NCBI GenBank assembly: GCA_963734575.1
Contig: CAVTHT010000022.1
Span: 124,001 to 188,000 of the forward strand
Source of the DNA: CAIWHR01 sp963734575
Lineage (GTDB): Bacteria > Pseudomonadota > Gammaproteobacteria > Burkholderiales > Casimicrobiaceae
Length of the DNA: 64,000 nucleotides
Direction of reading: 5' to 3'
Part shown: positions 26,643-35,597 of the stretch, piece after piece
Position numbering within the stretch: position 1 is the first letter of the stretch
Layout of the letters: the number at the start of each line of letters is the position of its first letter
Position numbers and translations under genes: made by a program
The notes under the pieces: generated by a model
Database searches by the model: none
What the model was told of the DNA's origin: nothing
Seen by the model: only the letters and a program-made list of their open reading frames with translations

Positions 26643-28967
26643 ATGCAGGTTTCGTTCGAAATGAGGGCGGCGCAACTGATTCAGGCGGCGGTGGTGGGGG
26701 TGGCAGTCGCCGCTATGGCAGGCTGCACTTCCGTTTCCCAACGCGACTCGACACCCAAGACCGTCAGCGCAATCGCGCCTCCCGAACTCGCGGCAGCCTG
26801 TCCGATCACGCAGTCTGGAATCGAATCCTTGGTGGTCAAGACGACAGGGCTTGCCTACAACGGTGCACGGTTCGGAAACGTCGGCACCTACACTTACCTG
26901 CTCGCCGAGGCGAAGGGCACGGTCAAGGCGAACGACCCATGCGCCCCGTCTATTGTTGATCTGAAAAATGCGGCGGACGGCACGGGCGCGGTGAAGTACT
27001 CGTTCGACGTGGTGATCCTGACGCCGACCGATCCTGCCAAAGCGAACGGTACATTGCTCTACGAGGTCGTCAATCGAGGCAGGACCATCGCATTGGCCGC
27101 GCTCCAGGACAGCAACACGATGGACATCTACAACGCAATCAGGCCGGTCATGCCGAGCGCGGCGAAGGGTGTCGTCCGAGGCAAAGGCGCGGGCAATGCC
27201 TTTCTGCTGAATCAGGGATACACCATTGTTTTGTCCGGTTGGCAGGGCGACCGCCCCCAGCAGTTCCGGACCGACAAGCCGGCGGCCATCTCGGACAAGA
27301 ACACTTGGCCCGTTATCGGCATGACCGTGCCCGTCGCGCGCGACGTGACAAACGGTAACGCCCCGATCACCGGCAAGGTACAGGATGAGTTCATCGCTGA
27401 CAGTCCGAAGGCCAACTTGCTTGGCACCTACTACAGACGTGTGCCTGGCACTCCCGCGACGCTCGTCATTCGCAAGACTCCGACCTCGTCCCCCATCGTG
27501 GTGTCCGAGACGCTGTGGAAATACATTCCGGGCGCCGGCACCGCTGAGGGGGGAAATACAGGCCCCAATGGTTTCGGGTATGTCGAGATTGACCGCGCGG
27601 GACTGCGTGCGGACCCCCGCTATGCGGCAGCGCTCGACGACGGCAGCGACAACGGATCAATCTACCTTTTCGACTTCACGGCGGTCGACCCGAAAGTGCT
27701 AGGGCTCGGGTTCCTCGCGACGCGTGACCTCATTTCGTTCTTGCGCTACGAGAGCAAAGATGCGAGCGGGAACGCCAACCCCTTGGCGACCCGGCCCACC
27801 ATTGCTGTGGCCACCGGCATCTCGCAATCGGGACGCTACCTTCGCGACTTTCTTTGGCAGGGATTCAACGAGGACGCGAAGGGACGCATCGTCTTCGAAG
27901 GAATGCTTCCGCTGGTCGGTGGGTCGCGCAAGACTTACACCAACTATCGCTGGGCAAAGCCGGGGGACTACTCACGTCAGCAAGAAACGCACTACGCACC
28001 GGGCGACCAGTTCCCATTCGCCTACACGACCATCACGGACCCTCTGACCGGAAAGACTGATGGCCTGTTGCGGAAGTGCACGCAGACGCGCACCTGCCCC
28101 AAAGTCTATCAGTACGACAGCCCCATCGAAGCGAACGGCGGGCGCACGTCCCTGCTCGTGACCGATGGAACCGGGAAGGCGATACCGGTTCCCGACAACG
28201 TGCGCCTCTTCTACGCGCCGGGCACGCAGCACACGCCGATGCCGGCCACCGAGGCCGCCGACCTGCAGCCTGACTATACGGTCGATCGGCCCGTCGGCAA
28301 TGACGATCCGTCGGCTAACCCGTGGGCGCTGGTGTCGAGCACTGCGATGTACCGCGCGCTGCTCATGAACCTCGAAGGCTGGGTGAAGGGGACAGCGACG
28401 CCACTGGATAGCCGCTATCCCTCCGTGACGGATGGAACGTTGGCTGTCGCCACACCGAATCCCGCAAGCACGGGCCGGCCTGATCTCGCAGCGGCCGGGC
28501 TAGGTTACAACGGGGGATACAACACGTTGAGCGTGAACGACGAGTCGGTAAGCCCGCCGGTGCCAGGAGACCGGTACTACGTGGTGCTGCAACTAACCAC
28601 CGACGCGCAGGGAAACGAGCGCGCGGGAGTCAAGATGCCGGACATCGCCGTGCCGTTGGCCACTTTCACTGGGTACAACCTGCGCAAGCCAGGCTACGTC
28701 GCGGGGCAACAGAATGGGCTGAACAGCTCGCAACTCGCATTTGCAACGACACCTTCGTCGCGCAAGTCTGGTGATCCCCGTAAGAGTGTGCAGGAGCTGT
28801 ATGGCAGCAAGGCGGCCTATCTCGACGCGGTCAACCGCGCGGTTGATCAGTTGGTTGCCGAAGGCTTCATTCTCAAGGCGGGAACTGGCGGTGTGGATGA
28901 CCCGGCCGAGTACCGCAATCGCGCGCAGATGCAAACGAGGCAGGCAGGATTCCAACAACTTCCTTAG
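26643..28967 (+). CDS. Large lipoprotein of the alpha/beta-hydrolase domain family (PF20091-like)
   Basis: The predicted protein has 774 residues and no frame break. It starts at ATG 26643, after GCGAGGAGAATGCA; an in-frame ATG at 26592 is rejected because it has no such site. The N-terminus is a lipoprotein signal with the lipobox AAMAGC, so the mature protein is lipid-anchored. SGIESLVVKTTGLAYNGARF, NVGTYTYLLAEAKGTV and YEVVNRGRTIALAAL lead the first part. The hydrolase core has the nucleophile region ATGISQSGRYLRDFLWQGFN, then GRIVFEGMLPLVGGSRKTYT. The C-terminal part has RLFYAPGTQHTPMP with a likely catalytic histidine. The substrate is unknown; the family is common in soil bacteria. Confidence 0.88.
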   Translation: MQVSFEMRAAQLIQAAVVGVAVAAMAGCTSVSQRDSTPKTVSAIAPPELAAACPITQSGIESLVVKTTGLAYNGARFGNVGTYTYLLAEAKGTVKANDPCAPSIVDLKNAADGTGAVKYSFDVVILTPTDPAKANGTLLYEVVNRGRTIALAALQDSNTMDIYNAIRPVMPSAAKGVVRGKGAGNAFLLNQGYTIVLSGWQGDRPQQFRTDKPAAISDKNTWPVIGMTVPVARDVTNGNAPITGKVQDEFIADSPKANLLGTYYRRVPGTPATLVIRKTPTSSPIVVSETLWKYIPGAGTAEGGNTGPNGFGYVEIDRAGLRADPRYAAALDDGSDNGSIYLFDFTAVDPKVLGLGFLATRDLISFLRYESKDASGNANPLATRPTIAVATGISQSGRYLRDFLWQGFNEDAKGRIVFEGMLPLVGGSRKTYTNYRWAKPGDYSRQQETHYAPGDQFPFAYTTITDPLTGKTDGLLRKCTQTRTCPKVYQYDSPIEANGGRTSLLVTDGTGKAIPVPDNVRLFYAPGTQHTPMPATEAADLQPDYTVDRPVGNDDPSANPWALVSSTAMYRALLMNLEGWVKGTATPLDSRYPSVTDGTLAVATPNPASTGRPDLAAAGLGYNGGYNTLSVNDESVSPPVPGDRYYVVLQLTTDAQGNERAGVKMPDIAVPLATFTGYNLRKPGYVAGQQNGLNSSQLAFATTPSSRKSGDPRKSVQELYGSKAAYLDAVNRAVDQLVAEGFILKAGTGGVDDPAEYRNRAQMQTRQAGFQQLP

Positions 28968-29133
28968 TACGGGCGCCGCAAGTGCTCGTCGCCTAAATGA
29001 CCGCTTCGACCTTCAGCGGAGTACCGCTTTGGGTCGTAAGCCGCCATTCCGCGTGTGCGCGCTCCCGGCCGGCGCCGGGAGACACCGAGGGCGCAGCAGT
29101 GCGACGTCGTGCCAACGCGCGCCGCGTCACCCG

Positions 29134-29901
29134 TCAGATGAGATCCGACCGCGCGAGCTCCATGCGCTGCAGATCGTTGATGAAGCGCTGCAGGCGCGTG
29201 CGATTGCCGTCGTTCAGGTTCACGAAATGCACGCCCGCATGCGGGCCGCGCTGATTTGGACCGGCGGGCCCATGGCTGAGCCGCACGACCTCCAGATCCA
29301 CCACCAGCGTGCCGACGTTCGGGAGCGGCAGGCGGCAGGCCTCGTGCACCGTGCCGGGCTCCCACGACACCGTCGGCGGCAGGTCGGCGAGCGAGAGCCC
29401 GCCGCCGCTCATGTCGAGCACGCGCGCCGTCGCGAGCACCGCTGCCGGCACGCCATTGTGTGGCGCCGGGATCTCGCACCGTACGGCCTGGGTGAGTGGC
29501 ACGCGCACCCGGAAGAATTCGCGCCGCTGGATGCGCGCTACCGTGGGCGGCACCTGCACGGCGAACGCGGGTTCGCCCTGGAAGTAGGTTGCGCTCGCAC
29601 CTTCCGCGGCGAAGCGAATGGGGATGTGCGCGAGCCGCGACACGCACACCAGGCGGCGCGCGGCGAGCAGACGGGCGTTCAGCGCGGGGTCGGGGCAGCA
29701 GTCGAGCAGCACCTCGTCGCGCTCCGGGTTGACGTCGAGCACGAGCGTGAGCACGGCATCGGTCTCCCCGAAATGGACGCTGACGAGCTCGCGCTTCGCC
29801 GCGAGCGAGCGCAGGATGGACACGATCTCCAGGCGCGAATACACCTGGAAGCGCTCGTCATCGGCGGCGCTGCCCGCCACTGCGCCTTGCGCCTGCATCA
29901 T
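29134..29901 (-). CDS. ycgR: Flagellar brake protein YcgR (PilZ domain)
   Basis: The 255-residue protein binds cyclic di-GMP and slows the motor by contacting FliG or MotA. The start at 29901 (MMQAQGAVAG) overlaps the end of fhlB as ATGA. The N-terminal YcgR domain reads YSRLEIVSILRSLAAKREL, then LVLDVNPERDEVLLDCCPDP. The C-terminal PilZ domain has the R-x-x-x-R loop in RIQRREFFRVRVPL and the D-x-S-x-x-G motif in RVLDMSGGGLSLADLPP. These are the c-di-GMP-binding residues. It ends GNRTRLQRFINDLQRMEL. It is the last gene of the minus-strand late flagellar cluster. Confidence 0.95.
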   Translation of the reverse strand: MMQAQGAVAGSAADDERFQVYSRLEIVSILRSLAAKRELVSVHFGETDAVLTLVLDVNPERDEVLLDCCPDPALNARLLAARRLVCVSRLAHIPIRFAAEGASATYFQGEPAFAVQVPPTVARIQRREFFRVRVPLTQAVRCEIPAPHNGVPAAVLATARVLDMSGGGLSLADLPPTVSWEPGTVHEACRLPLPNVGTLVVDLEVVRLSHGPAGPNQRGPHAGVHFVNLNDGNRTRLQRFINDLQRMELARSDLI

Positions 29902-30206
29902 CGGGCGTCTCCCGCGCCATCGCCCTGCGCGTTTGCACGGTCGAGCCGGTGCACCCACGCGAGCAGCTCCGCGACCGCGAGGTAGAGCGCCTGCGGAATG
30001 CGTTCGTCGAGATCGACCTGCATCAGGAGCGACGTCAGCTCGCCGGATTCGTGCACGAAAAGCCCGGCTTCGCGCGCACGCCGGATGATCTCCTGCGCGA
30101 GCATGCCGCGTCCCTTCGCGATCACGCGGGGGGCGACGTCGCCGGCCGCGTAGCGCAGCGCCACCGCGGTCGCGATGTGTTCGTCGCGCTCAGGTCTCGG
30201 ATGCAT
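29898..30206 (-). CDS. FlhB C-terminal-like protein (FhlB/YlqH family)
   Basis: The 102-residue protein resembles the cytoplasmic tail of FlhB without the membrane part. It reads IATAVALRYAAGDVAPRVIAKG, then EIIRRAREAGLFVHESGELT and DERIPQALYLAVAELLAWVH. The equivalent region of full FlhB (39167-40333) is AVALEYREGMRAPRVVAKGI. The NPTH autocleavage motif is missing, so it starts where the cleaved FlhB fragment starts. Such paralogues can partly replace the FlhB tail in export switching. Its start overlaps fliK by 17 bases and its stop overlaps ycgR. Confidence 0.88.
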   Translation of the reverse strand: MHPRPERDEHIATAVALRYAAGDVAPRVIAKGRGMLAQEIIRRAREAGLFVHESGELTSLLMQVDLDERIPQALYLAVAELLAWVHRLDRANAQGDGAGDAR

Positions 30207-31155
30207 GCTCGATCGCGAATCTGGACAACGCAAGCGCGTGTGACTGCAGCGCCGCGGCAAGGTCCGGTCCTGCGCCTTCGAGCTGGCGCTGAACCGATTG
30301 CGATACTGCTGTGATCCGACAGGACACCTGCGCATCGCGCACGCTCACGAGCGCCGTGATGCGGCCCAGCATCGGCAATTCGAGCTCGATGCGGCTCGCG
30401 CACGCGGCCTCATCCGGCTCGTCGTCACCGTCGCGCTCCGCAGCCTCTGCGGTGCCTTCGAAGCTGATGGTCGCGTTCTGGCGCGGCCAGATCTCGCCGC
30501 TCCATACCAGGCGGCCGGTTTCGAGGGTATCGAGCTGCTGCCGCACGACCGCCGCCGATTCGGCAGGCAGGGACTCGTGGATCACGGTCCCGCCGGCCGG
30601 AGCACTGGTTGCCGCGGCCGACCACGCTGCCTGCGGCTCCTTGGCGAGCTCGCTCACTGGATACGCATCACGCGACCAGCGCGCGAGATGGGCCTCGTAG
30701 AAGACGCCGCTCTGACGCACGGAGCGATGCAGCGCGCGTGCGAGATCGATGGGGCGCTCGTCGTCGTGCGCCACGAGCGGGCGCGGCGCGCGAATCATCG
30801 GTGCGGGCGCATCGTCATCGTGCACGGCGAGGAGCTCGCCGAGGAACGCTCCGCCCGCGGACAGCGCTACCATGGCGCCGGATGCATTGTGTGCATGGGC
30901 CTCGCCGGCGATCGTGCTGGCGGCCGCTCGCAGACCCGCGGGGTCGGCCAAACGTTGCCCGATGCGGCGTCCTGCGTCGTTGCCGGTCAGATGATCGGTC
31001 GCGGCACGCAACGCGGGTGCGCTGCCATCCTCGCTCGCCGTTGCGAGCACCGGCGTGATGCTCGCGACAGGGCGTGCGACACCGGTGGCGCGTGGCGAAG
31101 GCTCACCCTGACGCAAGGCACGCAGCAGCACGGCGAGGTTTTGAACGTTGATCAT
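30190..31155 (-). CDS. fliK: Flagellar hook-length control protein FliK
   Basis: The 321-residue protein measures hook length and switches the export apparatus to late substrates. The N-terminal two-thirds is Ala/Pro-rich and disordered-looking. The C-terminal domain (about 200-321) has VVRQQLDTLETGRLVWSGEI, ISFEGTAEAAERDGD, IELELPMLGRITALVSVRDA and LEGAGPDLAAALQSHALALS, a Flg_hook-like fold. The start at ATG 31155 lies 43 bases after fliT. Its place beside fhlB and ycgR, rather than after fliJ, is common in betaproteobacteria that split the fli genes. There is no frame break. Confidence 0.8.
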   Translation of the reverse strand: MINVQNLAVLLRALRQGEPSPRATGVARPVASITPVLATASEDGSAPALRAATDHLTGNDAGRRIGQRLADPAGLRAAASTIAGEAHAHNASGAMVALSAGGAFLGELLAVHDDDAPAPMIRAPRPLVAHDDERPIDLARALHRSVRQSGVFYEAHLARWSRDAYPVSELAKEPQAAWSAAATSAPAGGTVIHESLPAESAAVVRQQLDTLETGRLVWSGEIWPRQNATISFEGTAEAAERDGDDEPDEAACASRIELELPMLGRITALVSVRDAQVSCRITAVSQSVQRQLEGAGPDLAAALQSHALALSRFAIEHASET

Positions 31156-31198
31156 GCTGCAGTCGTGCGTGCGTCCGCACGCGTTCGTCGAACGTTGC

Positions 31199-31525
31199 CT
31201 ACAAACACTGCTCCAGGGTGGTCACCGGACGGATGCCGAGAAAGCTGCCGAGGCGGCCGACCGAAGGATGTGCGATGTCGCGGATGCGCGCGTCGTCCGC
31301 CAGTACCTGCCGGAGGATCTCCATGCGGCGCTTGCGTCCGGCGTCGTCCAGTCCGTCCGGCGTGAGCCCGGTCTCCTGGATGCAGCGGATCAGCTCCTCG
31401 CAGCACGTGTGCGCGTGCTCGAGCGCCTTCCAGTCGCGGCGCGACGCCGCCTGCAGCATCAGGTGCGATACCCGGCCGATCGCTTCGTAATAGCCGAGGA
31501 GAATGCGGCGTTCGTCGGTATTCAT
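31199..31525 (-). CDS. fliT: Flagellar protein FliT
   Basis: The 108-residue protein is the export chaperone of FliD and, in enteric bacteria, an inhibitor of FlhDC. It starts at ATG 31525, overlapping the fliS stop as ATGA. It is helical: RILLGYYEAIGRVSHLMLQA, then DWKALEHAHTCCEELIRCI and RRMEILRQVLADDARIRD. The C-terminal PSVGRLGSFLGI fits the FliT tail. Identification rests on size, helical layout and the fliD-fliS-fliT order. There is no frame break. Confidence 0.8.
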   Translation of the reverse strand: MNTDERRILLGYYEAIGRVSHLMLQAASRRDWKALEHAHTCCEELIRCIQETGLTPDGLDDAGRKRRMEILRQVLADDARIRDIAHPSVGRLGSFLGIRPVTTLEQCL

Positions 31526-31948
31526 GCGCTGGCGTAGCTCGGTGCAGGTGCCGCGGCACCTGCGGGTTGTTCGATGCCGGCCCATGCGTCGCGCAGCTCG
31601 CGCAGCAGGCCCGCGACCTCGCCCATCATCGGCGCGTCGCTGCGGATGCTGGCAAGGAGCAGGCGACGGGTCATGTAGTCGTAGAGCTCGACGAGGTGAC
31701 GCGCGATGGCGCCACCCGCGTTCACATCGACGCTCGCCTTGAGGCCTTCGTCGATGATGGCGAGCGCGCGCGACAGCGCTGCGCCGCGGGCGGCGACGTT
31801 GCCGGTGCCGGCGTGTGTCATCGCTTCACCGATGGCCTTGCAGTGCGCCGTCATAGAGCATGAGGATGAGACGGTGCGGTGAAGCGGCGGCGACGCCCGT
31901 TTCGAGGCCGATCTGCGCGTAAGCCTGCGCGGCGCGTTGCGGGAACAT
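31522..31948 (-). CDS. fliS: Flagellin chaperone FliS (one frame break)
   Basis: FliS binds the flagellin C-terminus and prevents early polymerisation. The start at 31948 gives MFPQRAAQAYAQIGLETGV, then ASPHRLILMLYDGALQ, the conserved FliS entry. After a break near 31840 another frame continues KAIGEAMTHAGTGNVAARGA, LSRALAIIDEGLKASVD and HLVELYDYMTRRLLLASIRS, the family core. The span gives about 142 codons. The break makes the last frame run into fliD as one 833-codon open frame; that apparent fusion is rejected. A sigma-28-like promoter lies just upstream (31983-32009). Confidence 0.92.
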
Positions 31949-31982
31949 GGCGGAGGAATCCGTTCAATCTTCGACTCCAGTT

Positions 31983-32009
31983 CTATCGGCCATCCGGTCG
32001 CGCCCTTGA
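31983..32009 (-). promoter_or_regulatory. Sigma-28-like promoter before fliS
   Basis: On the minus strand TCAAG is followed by 14 bases and GCCGATAG, against the FliA consensus TAAAG-N14-GCCGATAA. It sits between the end of fliD and the fliS start, so fliS-fliT-fliK-fhlB-ycgR could be transcribed apart from fliD. Confidence 0.6.
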
Positions 32010-32015
32010 GGCCGA

Positions 32016-34023
32016 TTACTTGTTGTTCGCACGAGGTGGTCGGCAGGTTCGCGAGCTGCTGCGCGAGGGCGGTGCTCTGCGCGCTCAGGTTGGAGAGGAG
32101 CGTGTCGAGCGCGTTGAACTGCGCGCGATAGTTCGCCTCCACCTGGGCGAGCCGCGCATTGAGCGCCTCGCGGCGCTTGTCGATGCGCGCGATGTCCTTC
32201 TGCAGGCCGTCGGTGCGCGCGGCGATCGCGCCGTCGCTGCCGATGACGTTCTTGACGAGGTCGTTCAGGCGGTACGCAAATCCGGTCTGGTACGTGACGC
32301 TGCCGCGCGGCCCGAGGGCGCCGCCGGCGATATTGAGACTTGAGGCCTTCGTAGGGCGTACCGGCCACGCCGAGCAGCGAACGGCCCGAGCCGAGCAGCG
32401 GCCTGGCCGTCGAGCGTGCCGGCCGTGTCGAGGCCCGCCGTCGCGACCGGCGTTGCGCCGAGAAGACCCGCCGCCGCGTTGCCGGTCAGGCCGATCGACG
32501 ACGCCGAGCCGTAGCGCGCCGACGTCAACGTCAGCACGCCGCCGGACTGCGTTACCGTGACGGTCGCTCCGGCAGTCTTGTATGCGCGTGTCACCGTTGA
32601 TGCGCGACTGGATCTCCAGCGCGAGCGCATCTGCGGTCGCGTACGTTCCCGCACCCAGCGTCACCGTGGTGCTCACGCCATCGAGCAGCACCGACAGGGT
32701 GTCGTTGACGCCCGCCGTGATGGTCAGTCCGGCGGCGGCCTGGCCGACGAGCGTGCCATGGGTGGCGAGCTGACTCACGTCGAGCGCATACGTGCCGGGT
32801 ACGGTCTTGCTGGTGAAGCCGCTCACGGACACCAGGCTGTCGCTCGAGGTGCCCACCGCGGCGAAGAGCTGCGTGACTCCGTCCGCGTCGGCCGTGATCG
32901 CCGCATTGAGCTTCGCCGCATCGAGCGCCAGCGTGCCGTCGGTCTGGAACCGCACGCCCACTTGCGACAGCGTGCTGTAGGCGCCGCTGCCGAGCGTCCC
33001 GCCGAGGAGGGTGCGCAGCTGCGTCTGGACCATGCGCACGGTGGTGTCGCCGGTAAGCACCGACGCCTGCTTCTTGCTGGCGTCGTACTTGGTGAGATTG
33101 TCGAACGTCGTGTCGAGATCGTTGTAGCTCTTGACGAAGGCGGACACCGCCGCACCGACGCTCCCGACGTCGGAACCGACGGTGAGCGTCGCCGGCGTGC
33201 CGGCATTGGTGGTGCGCAGATTGAGCGTGACGCCGTCGATGGCGTTGGTCAGGGTGTTCGAGGCGGAGCTCACCGCGATGCCGTCGAGCGTGAGCAACGC
33301 GTCCTGCGCCACGACCTTCTCGGTGAGATTCCTGCCCGCTCCGGCAGCGGCCGCCGGATCGTAGGCAAGCTGCGACAGGCCCGCAGCGTCCGTCGCATTG
33401 CCGTCGGCATCGGTCACCGTGATGCGCATGCTGTTGGCCGCACCGGTGGCGGTGGACGTGAACACGAGGCGGTTGCCCGCGGCGCTGCCGTCGTTGACGA
33501 TCGTCGCCGTCACGCCGATGTTGGCGGCGTTCACCGCATCGCGAATGCCGGCCAGGGTGTCCTGACCGGGAGCGATCGTGACGGTGCGTGCTCCGGTGCC
33601 GCCGGGGGTGAACACCCCGGCCGTCGTGGTACCGAAGTCGAACGTGAGCGTGCCGGCACCGAGCGTGTCGGCGGTCGTCGCGAAACCTGCCGACGCGAGC
33701 TTCTGTGCCCGCGCGAGCTGGGTGACCTCGACGCTGTACGTTCCTGCCACGGCGCCATTGCCGGCGGTGGCCGAGAACACCGTGTCGGCACTCGTTGTAG
33801 CCTTCATCGTGTGCATGGCACTGCTCGTGGACAGGCCTTGCAATGCCGTCTGCAGCGCCGACAACGCACTCTTGAGCGTGCCGAACGCGGAGACCTTGGC
33901 CTGGTCCACGGCGGTCTGCTTATCGAGCTGCGTCAGCGGCTGCTGCTCGACCGTCATCAACTTCTGCACGATGCCGTTGACGTCGAGCCCGGAACCGATG
34001 CCGGGAGAGGAGAGTGTCGCCAC
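32016..34023 (-). CDS. fliD: Flagellar cap protein FliD (several frame breaks)
   Basis: FliD (hook-associated protein 2) caps the filament and folds flagellin at the tip. The 2008-base span gives about 669 codons, at the long end of the family. The N-terminus reads SSPGIGSGLDVNGIVQKLMT, the FliD_N signature, followed by QLDKQTAVDQAKVSAFGTLK. About 480 residues are in one frame. Breaks near 32575, 32400, 32345 and 32025 disturb the C-terminal third. The FliD_C signature is clear in RLNDLVKNVIGSDGAIAART, KDIARIDKRREALNARLAQV and YRAQFNALDTLLSNLS. The stop at 32016-32018 is inferred from a frame reading ANNK then TAA. Confidence 0.93.
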
Positions 34024-34053
34024 GAGGTGGGCTTTCGAGTTGAGCGGTAGCGG

Positions 34054-34392
34054 TCAGGCCTTGCTGCGCACGAGCATCACCTGCATGCGCTCGAGGGCGC
34101 GTGCGATCTCGAGCATTTCCGGCGACGGCACCTGGCGCAGCACCTGGTGATTGCGCGTATCGACGAGCCGGATCACCGTCACGTCGACGTCCGGGTCGTA
34201 TTCGAACTCCACGGCGTTCGAGACGTCGCGGAGCACTGCATTGGCGCCGGCAACCGCAGCCCGGACGGCCTCCGCTGTCGGCGGCGACGCCGGCTGTGCG
34301 GGGACCGTCGCGGCCGAAGTGGCCGAGACGACAACGCCCTCGCGCACCGGAGCGGGCGAGGGCGGGAGGCTGTCTAGCGTACCGACCAGCAT
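34054..34392 (-). CDS. flaG: FlaG family protein
   Basis: The 112-residue protein starts at ATG 34392, five bases after AGGAGG; an ATG at 34407 would include the ribosome-binding site in the coding part. The variable N-terminus is followed by LRDVSNAVEFEYDPDVDVTV, IRLVDTRNHQVLRQVPSPEM and LEIARALERMQVMLVRSKA. The PS(P/E)E(M/L)L motif near the C-terminus is the FlaG hallmark. FlaG influences filament length in Pseudomonas and Campylobacter. It lies between fliC and fliD, the usual place. Confidence 0.92.
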   Translation of the reverse strand: MLVGTLDSLPPSPAPVREGVVVSATSAATVPAQPASPPTAEAVRAAVAGANAVLRDVSNAVEFEYDPDVDVTVIRLVDTRNHQVLRQVPSPEMLEIARALERMQVMLVRSKA

Positions 34393-34412
34393 GTTGCCTC
34401 CTGTCATATCCA

Positions 34413-34429
34413 GGGCGGGATCACCGCCC
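34413..34429 (-). terminator. Hairpin between fliC and flaG
   Basis: GGGCGG and CCGCCC pair around a five-base loop in the fliC-flaG gap. No T run follows, so it may trim or pause transcription and give more fliC than flaG-fliD message. Confidence 0.35.
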
Positions 34430-34451
34430 CGGACGCATCACTATGCGAAGA

Positions 34452-35597
34452 TCATCCGCGGAGCAGCGTCATCACGCTGTTGGGCAGTGCGTTCGCTTGC
34501 GCGAGCATCGCCGTACCAGCTTGCTGCAGGATCTGCGCCTTCGTCAGGTTCGCCGTTTCCGCCGCGAAATCCGTGTCCTGGATCCGGCTGCGGGAAGCGG
34601 AGAGGTTCTCCGACGCGGTCTGCAGGTTCGCGACCGTCGACATGAAGCGGTTCTGCACGGCGCCCAGGGTTGCACGGGCGGTGTTCACGGCGGTGAGCGC
34701 CGCGTCCATCTGCGTCATCGCCGTATCGGCACCGGCCACCGACGAGATGTCCAGCGCCGCGAAACCGGTGCTGGCCGCGCTGGCGGTCGCGCCGGCGGTT
34801 AGACCCGTGGTTGCCGCCGTCGACGACGCACCGGCGTGGGCGATGGTGACCGTGCCGCCGCTGGAGTTGGTCAACGTGACTTGTGTGCTGTTCAACACTG
34901 TCGCATACACGTTGGTCGTGCCCGACACCGAGTTGACCGCCGCGGCGATGCTGGCCGCACGGTTCGCGGCGTTGGTGTCGGCTGCGATGCCGCCGACGCT
35001 CGTGCCGTTGATCGTGAGGTCACCCGCGGTGATGGCGGTGAAGGCGGTCGCAGCGGCGCCGGTGTACTGGGCCACGTTCGACGTGCCGAGGGCCGCGCTC
35101 TGGGCGTTGACCAGGCCGCTGACGGTGATCGTCTCGCCGACGTTCGCGCCGACCTGGAAGGCGGCGTTGGTGAACGAGCCGTCGAGGAGCTTCACGCCGT
35201 TGAACGACGTGGTCGCGGCGACGCGGTCGATTTCCGCCTTGAGCTGCTGGGCTTCGGTGTTGAGCGCGGCGCGGTCGGTCGTGCTGTTCGTCGCGTTGCG
35301 GGCCTGCACGGCCAGTTCGCGGATGCGCTGCAGGTTGTTCGTGATTTCGCCGAGGGCGCCTTCGGCCGTCTGCGAGAGGGAGATGCCGTCGTTCGCGTTG
35401 CGGGCAGCCTGGTTCAGGCCGCGGATCTGCGCCGTGAAGCGCTCCGAGATCGCGAGGCCGGCGGCGTCGTCCTTGGCGCTGTTGATGCGCAGGCCCGACG
35501 ACAGGCGTTGCAGCGAGGTCGCCAGGGAGGACTGCGACGCGTTCAGGTTCCGTTGCGCATTCAGTGATGCGATGTTGGTATTGATGATCTGAGGCAT
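34452..35597 (-). CDS. fliC: Flagellin FliC
   Basis: The intact 381-residue flagellin starts at ATG 35597, after CAGGAGACTTCCAA. The N-terminal D0/D1 part reads MPQIINTNIASLNAQRNLN, SLQRLSSGLRINSAKDDAA and GLAISERFTAQIRGLNQAARN. The C-terminal part has NRFMSTVANLQTASENLSA, SRIQDTDFAAETANLTKAQI and QQAGTAMLAQANALPNSVM. The middle is short and rich in Thr, Ser, Ala and Gly (about residues 160-290), forming the exposed D2 domain. Such residues are possible O-glycosylation sites. A sigma-28-like promoter lies at 35688-35715. Confidence 0.98.
   Translation of the reverse strand: MPQIINTNIASLNAQRNLNASQSSLATSLQRLSSGLRINSAKDDAAGLAISERFTAQIRGLNQAARNANDGISLSQTAEGALGEITNNLQRIRELAVQARNATNSTTDRAALNTEAQQLKAEIDRVAATTSFNGVKLLDGSFTNAAFQVGANVGETITVSGLVNAQSAALGTSNVAQYTGAAATAFTAITAGDLTINGTSVGGIAADTNAANRAASIAAAVNSVSGTTNVYATVLNSTQVTLTNSSGGTVTIAHAGASSTAATTGLTAGATASAASTGFAALDISSVAGADTAMTQMDAALTAVNTARATLGAVQNRFMSTVANLQTASENLSASRSRIQDTDFAAETANLTKAQILQQAGTAMLAQANALPNSVMTLLRG

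Noticed and set aside
31522..34023. Apparent FliD-FliS fusion of 833 codons
   Set aside because: FliD and FliS signatures are both complete but joined through out-of-frame low-similarity sequence. A stop for FliD and a start for FliS are visible in other frames, so the fusion is an indel artefact.
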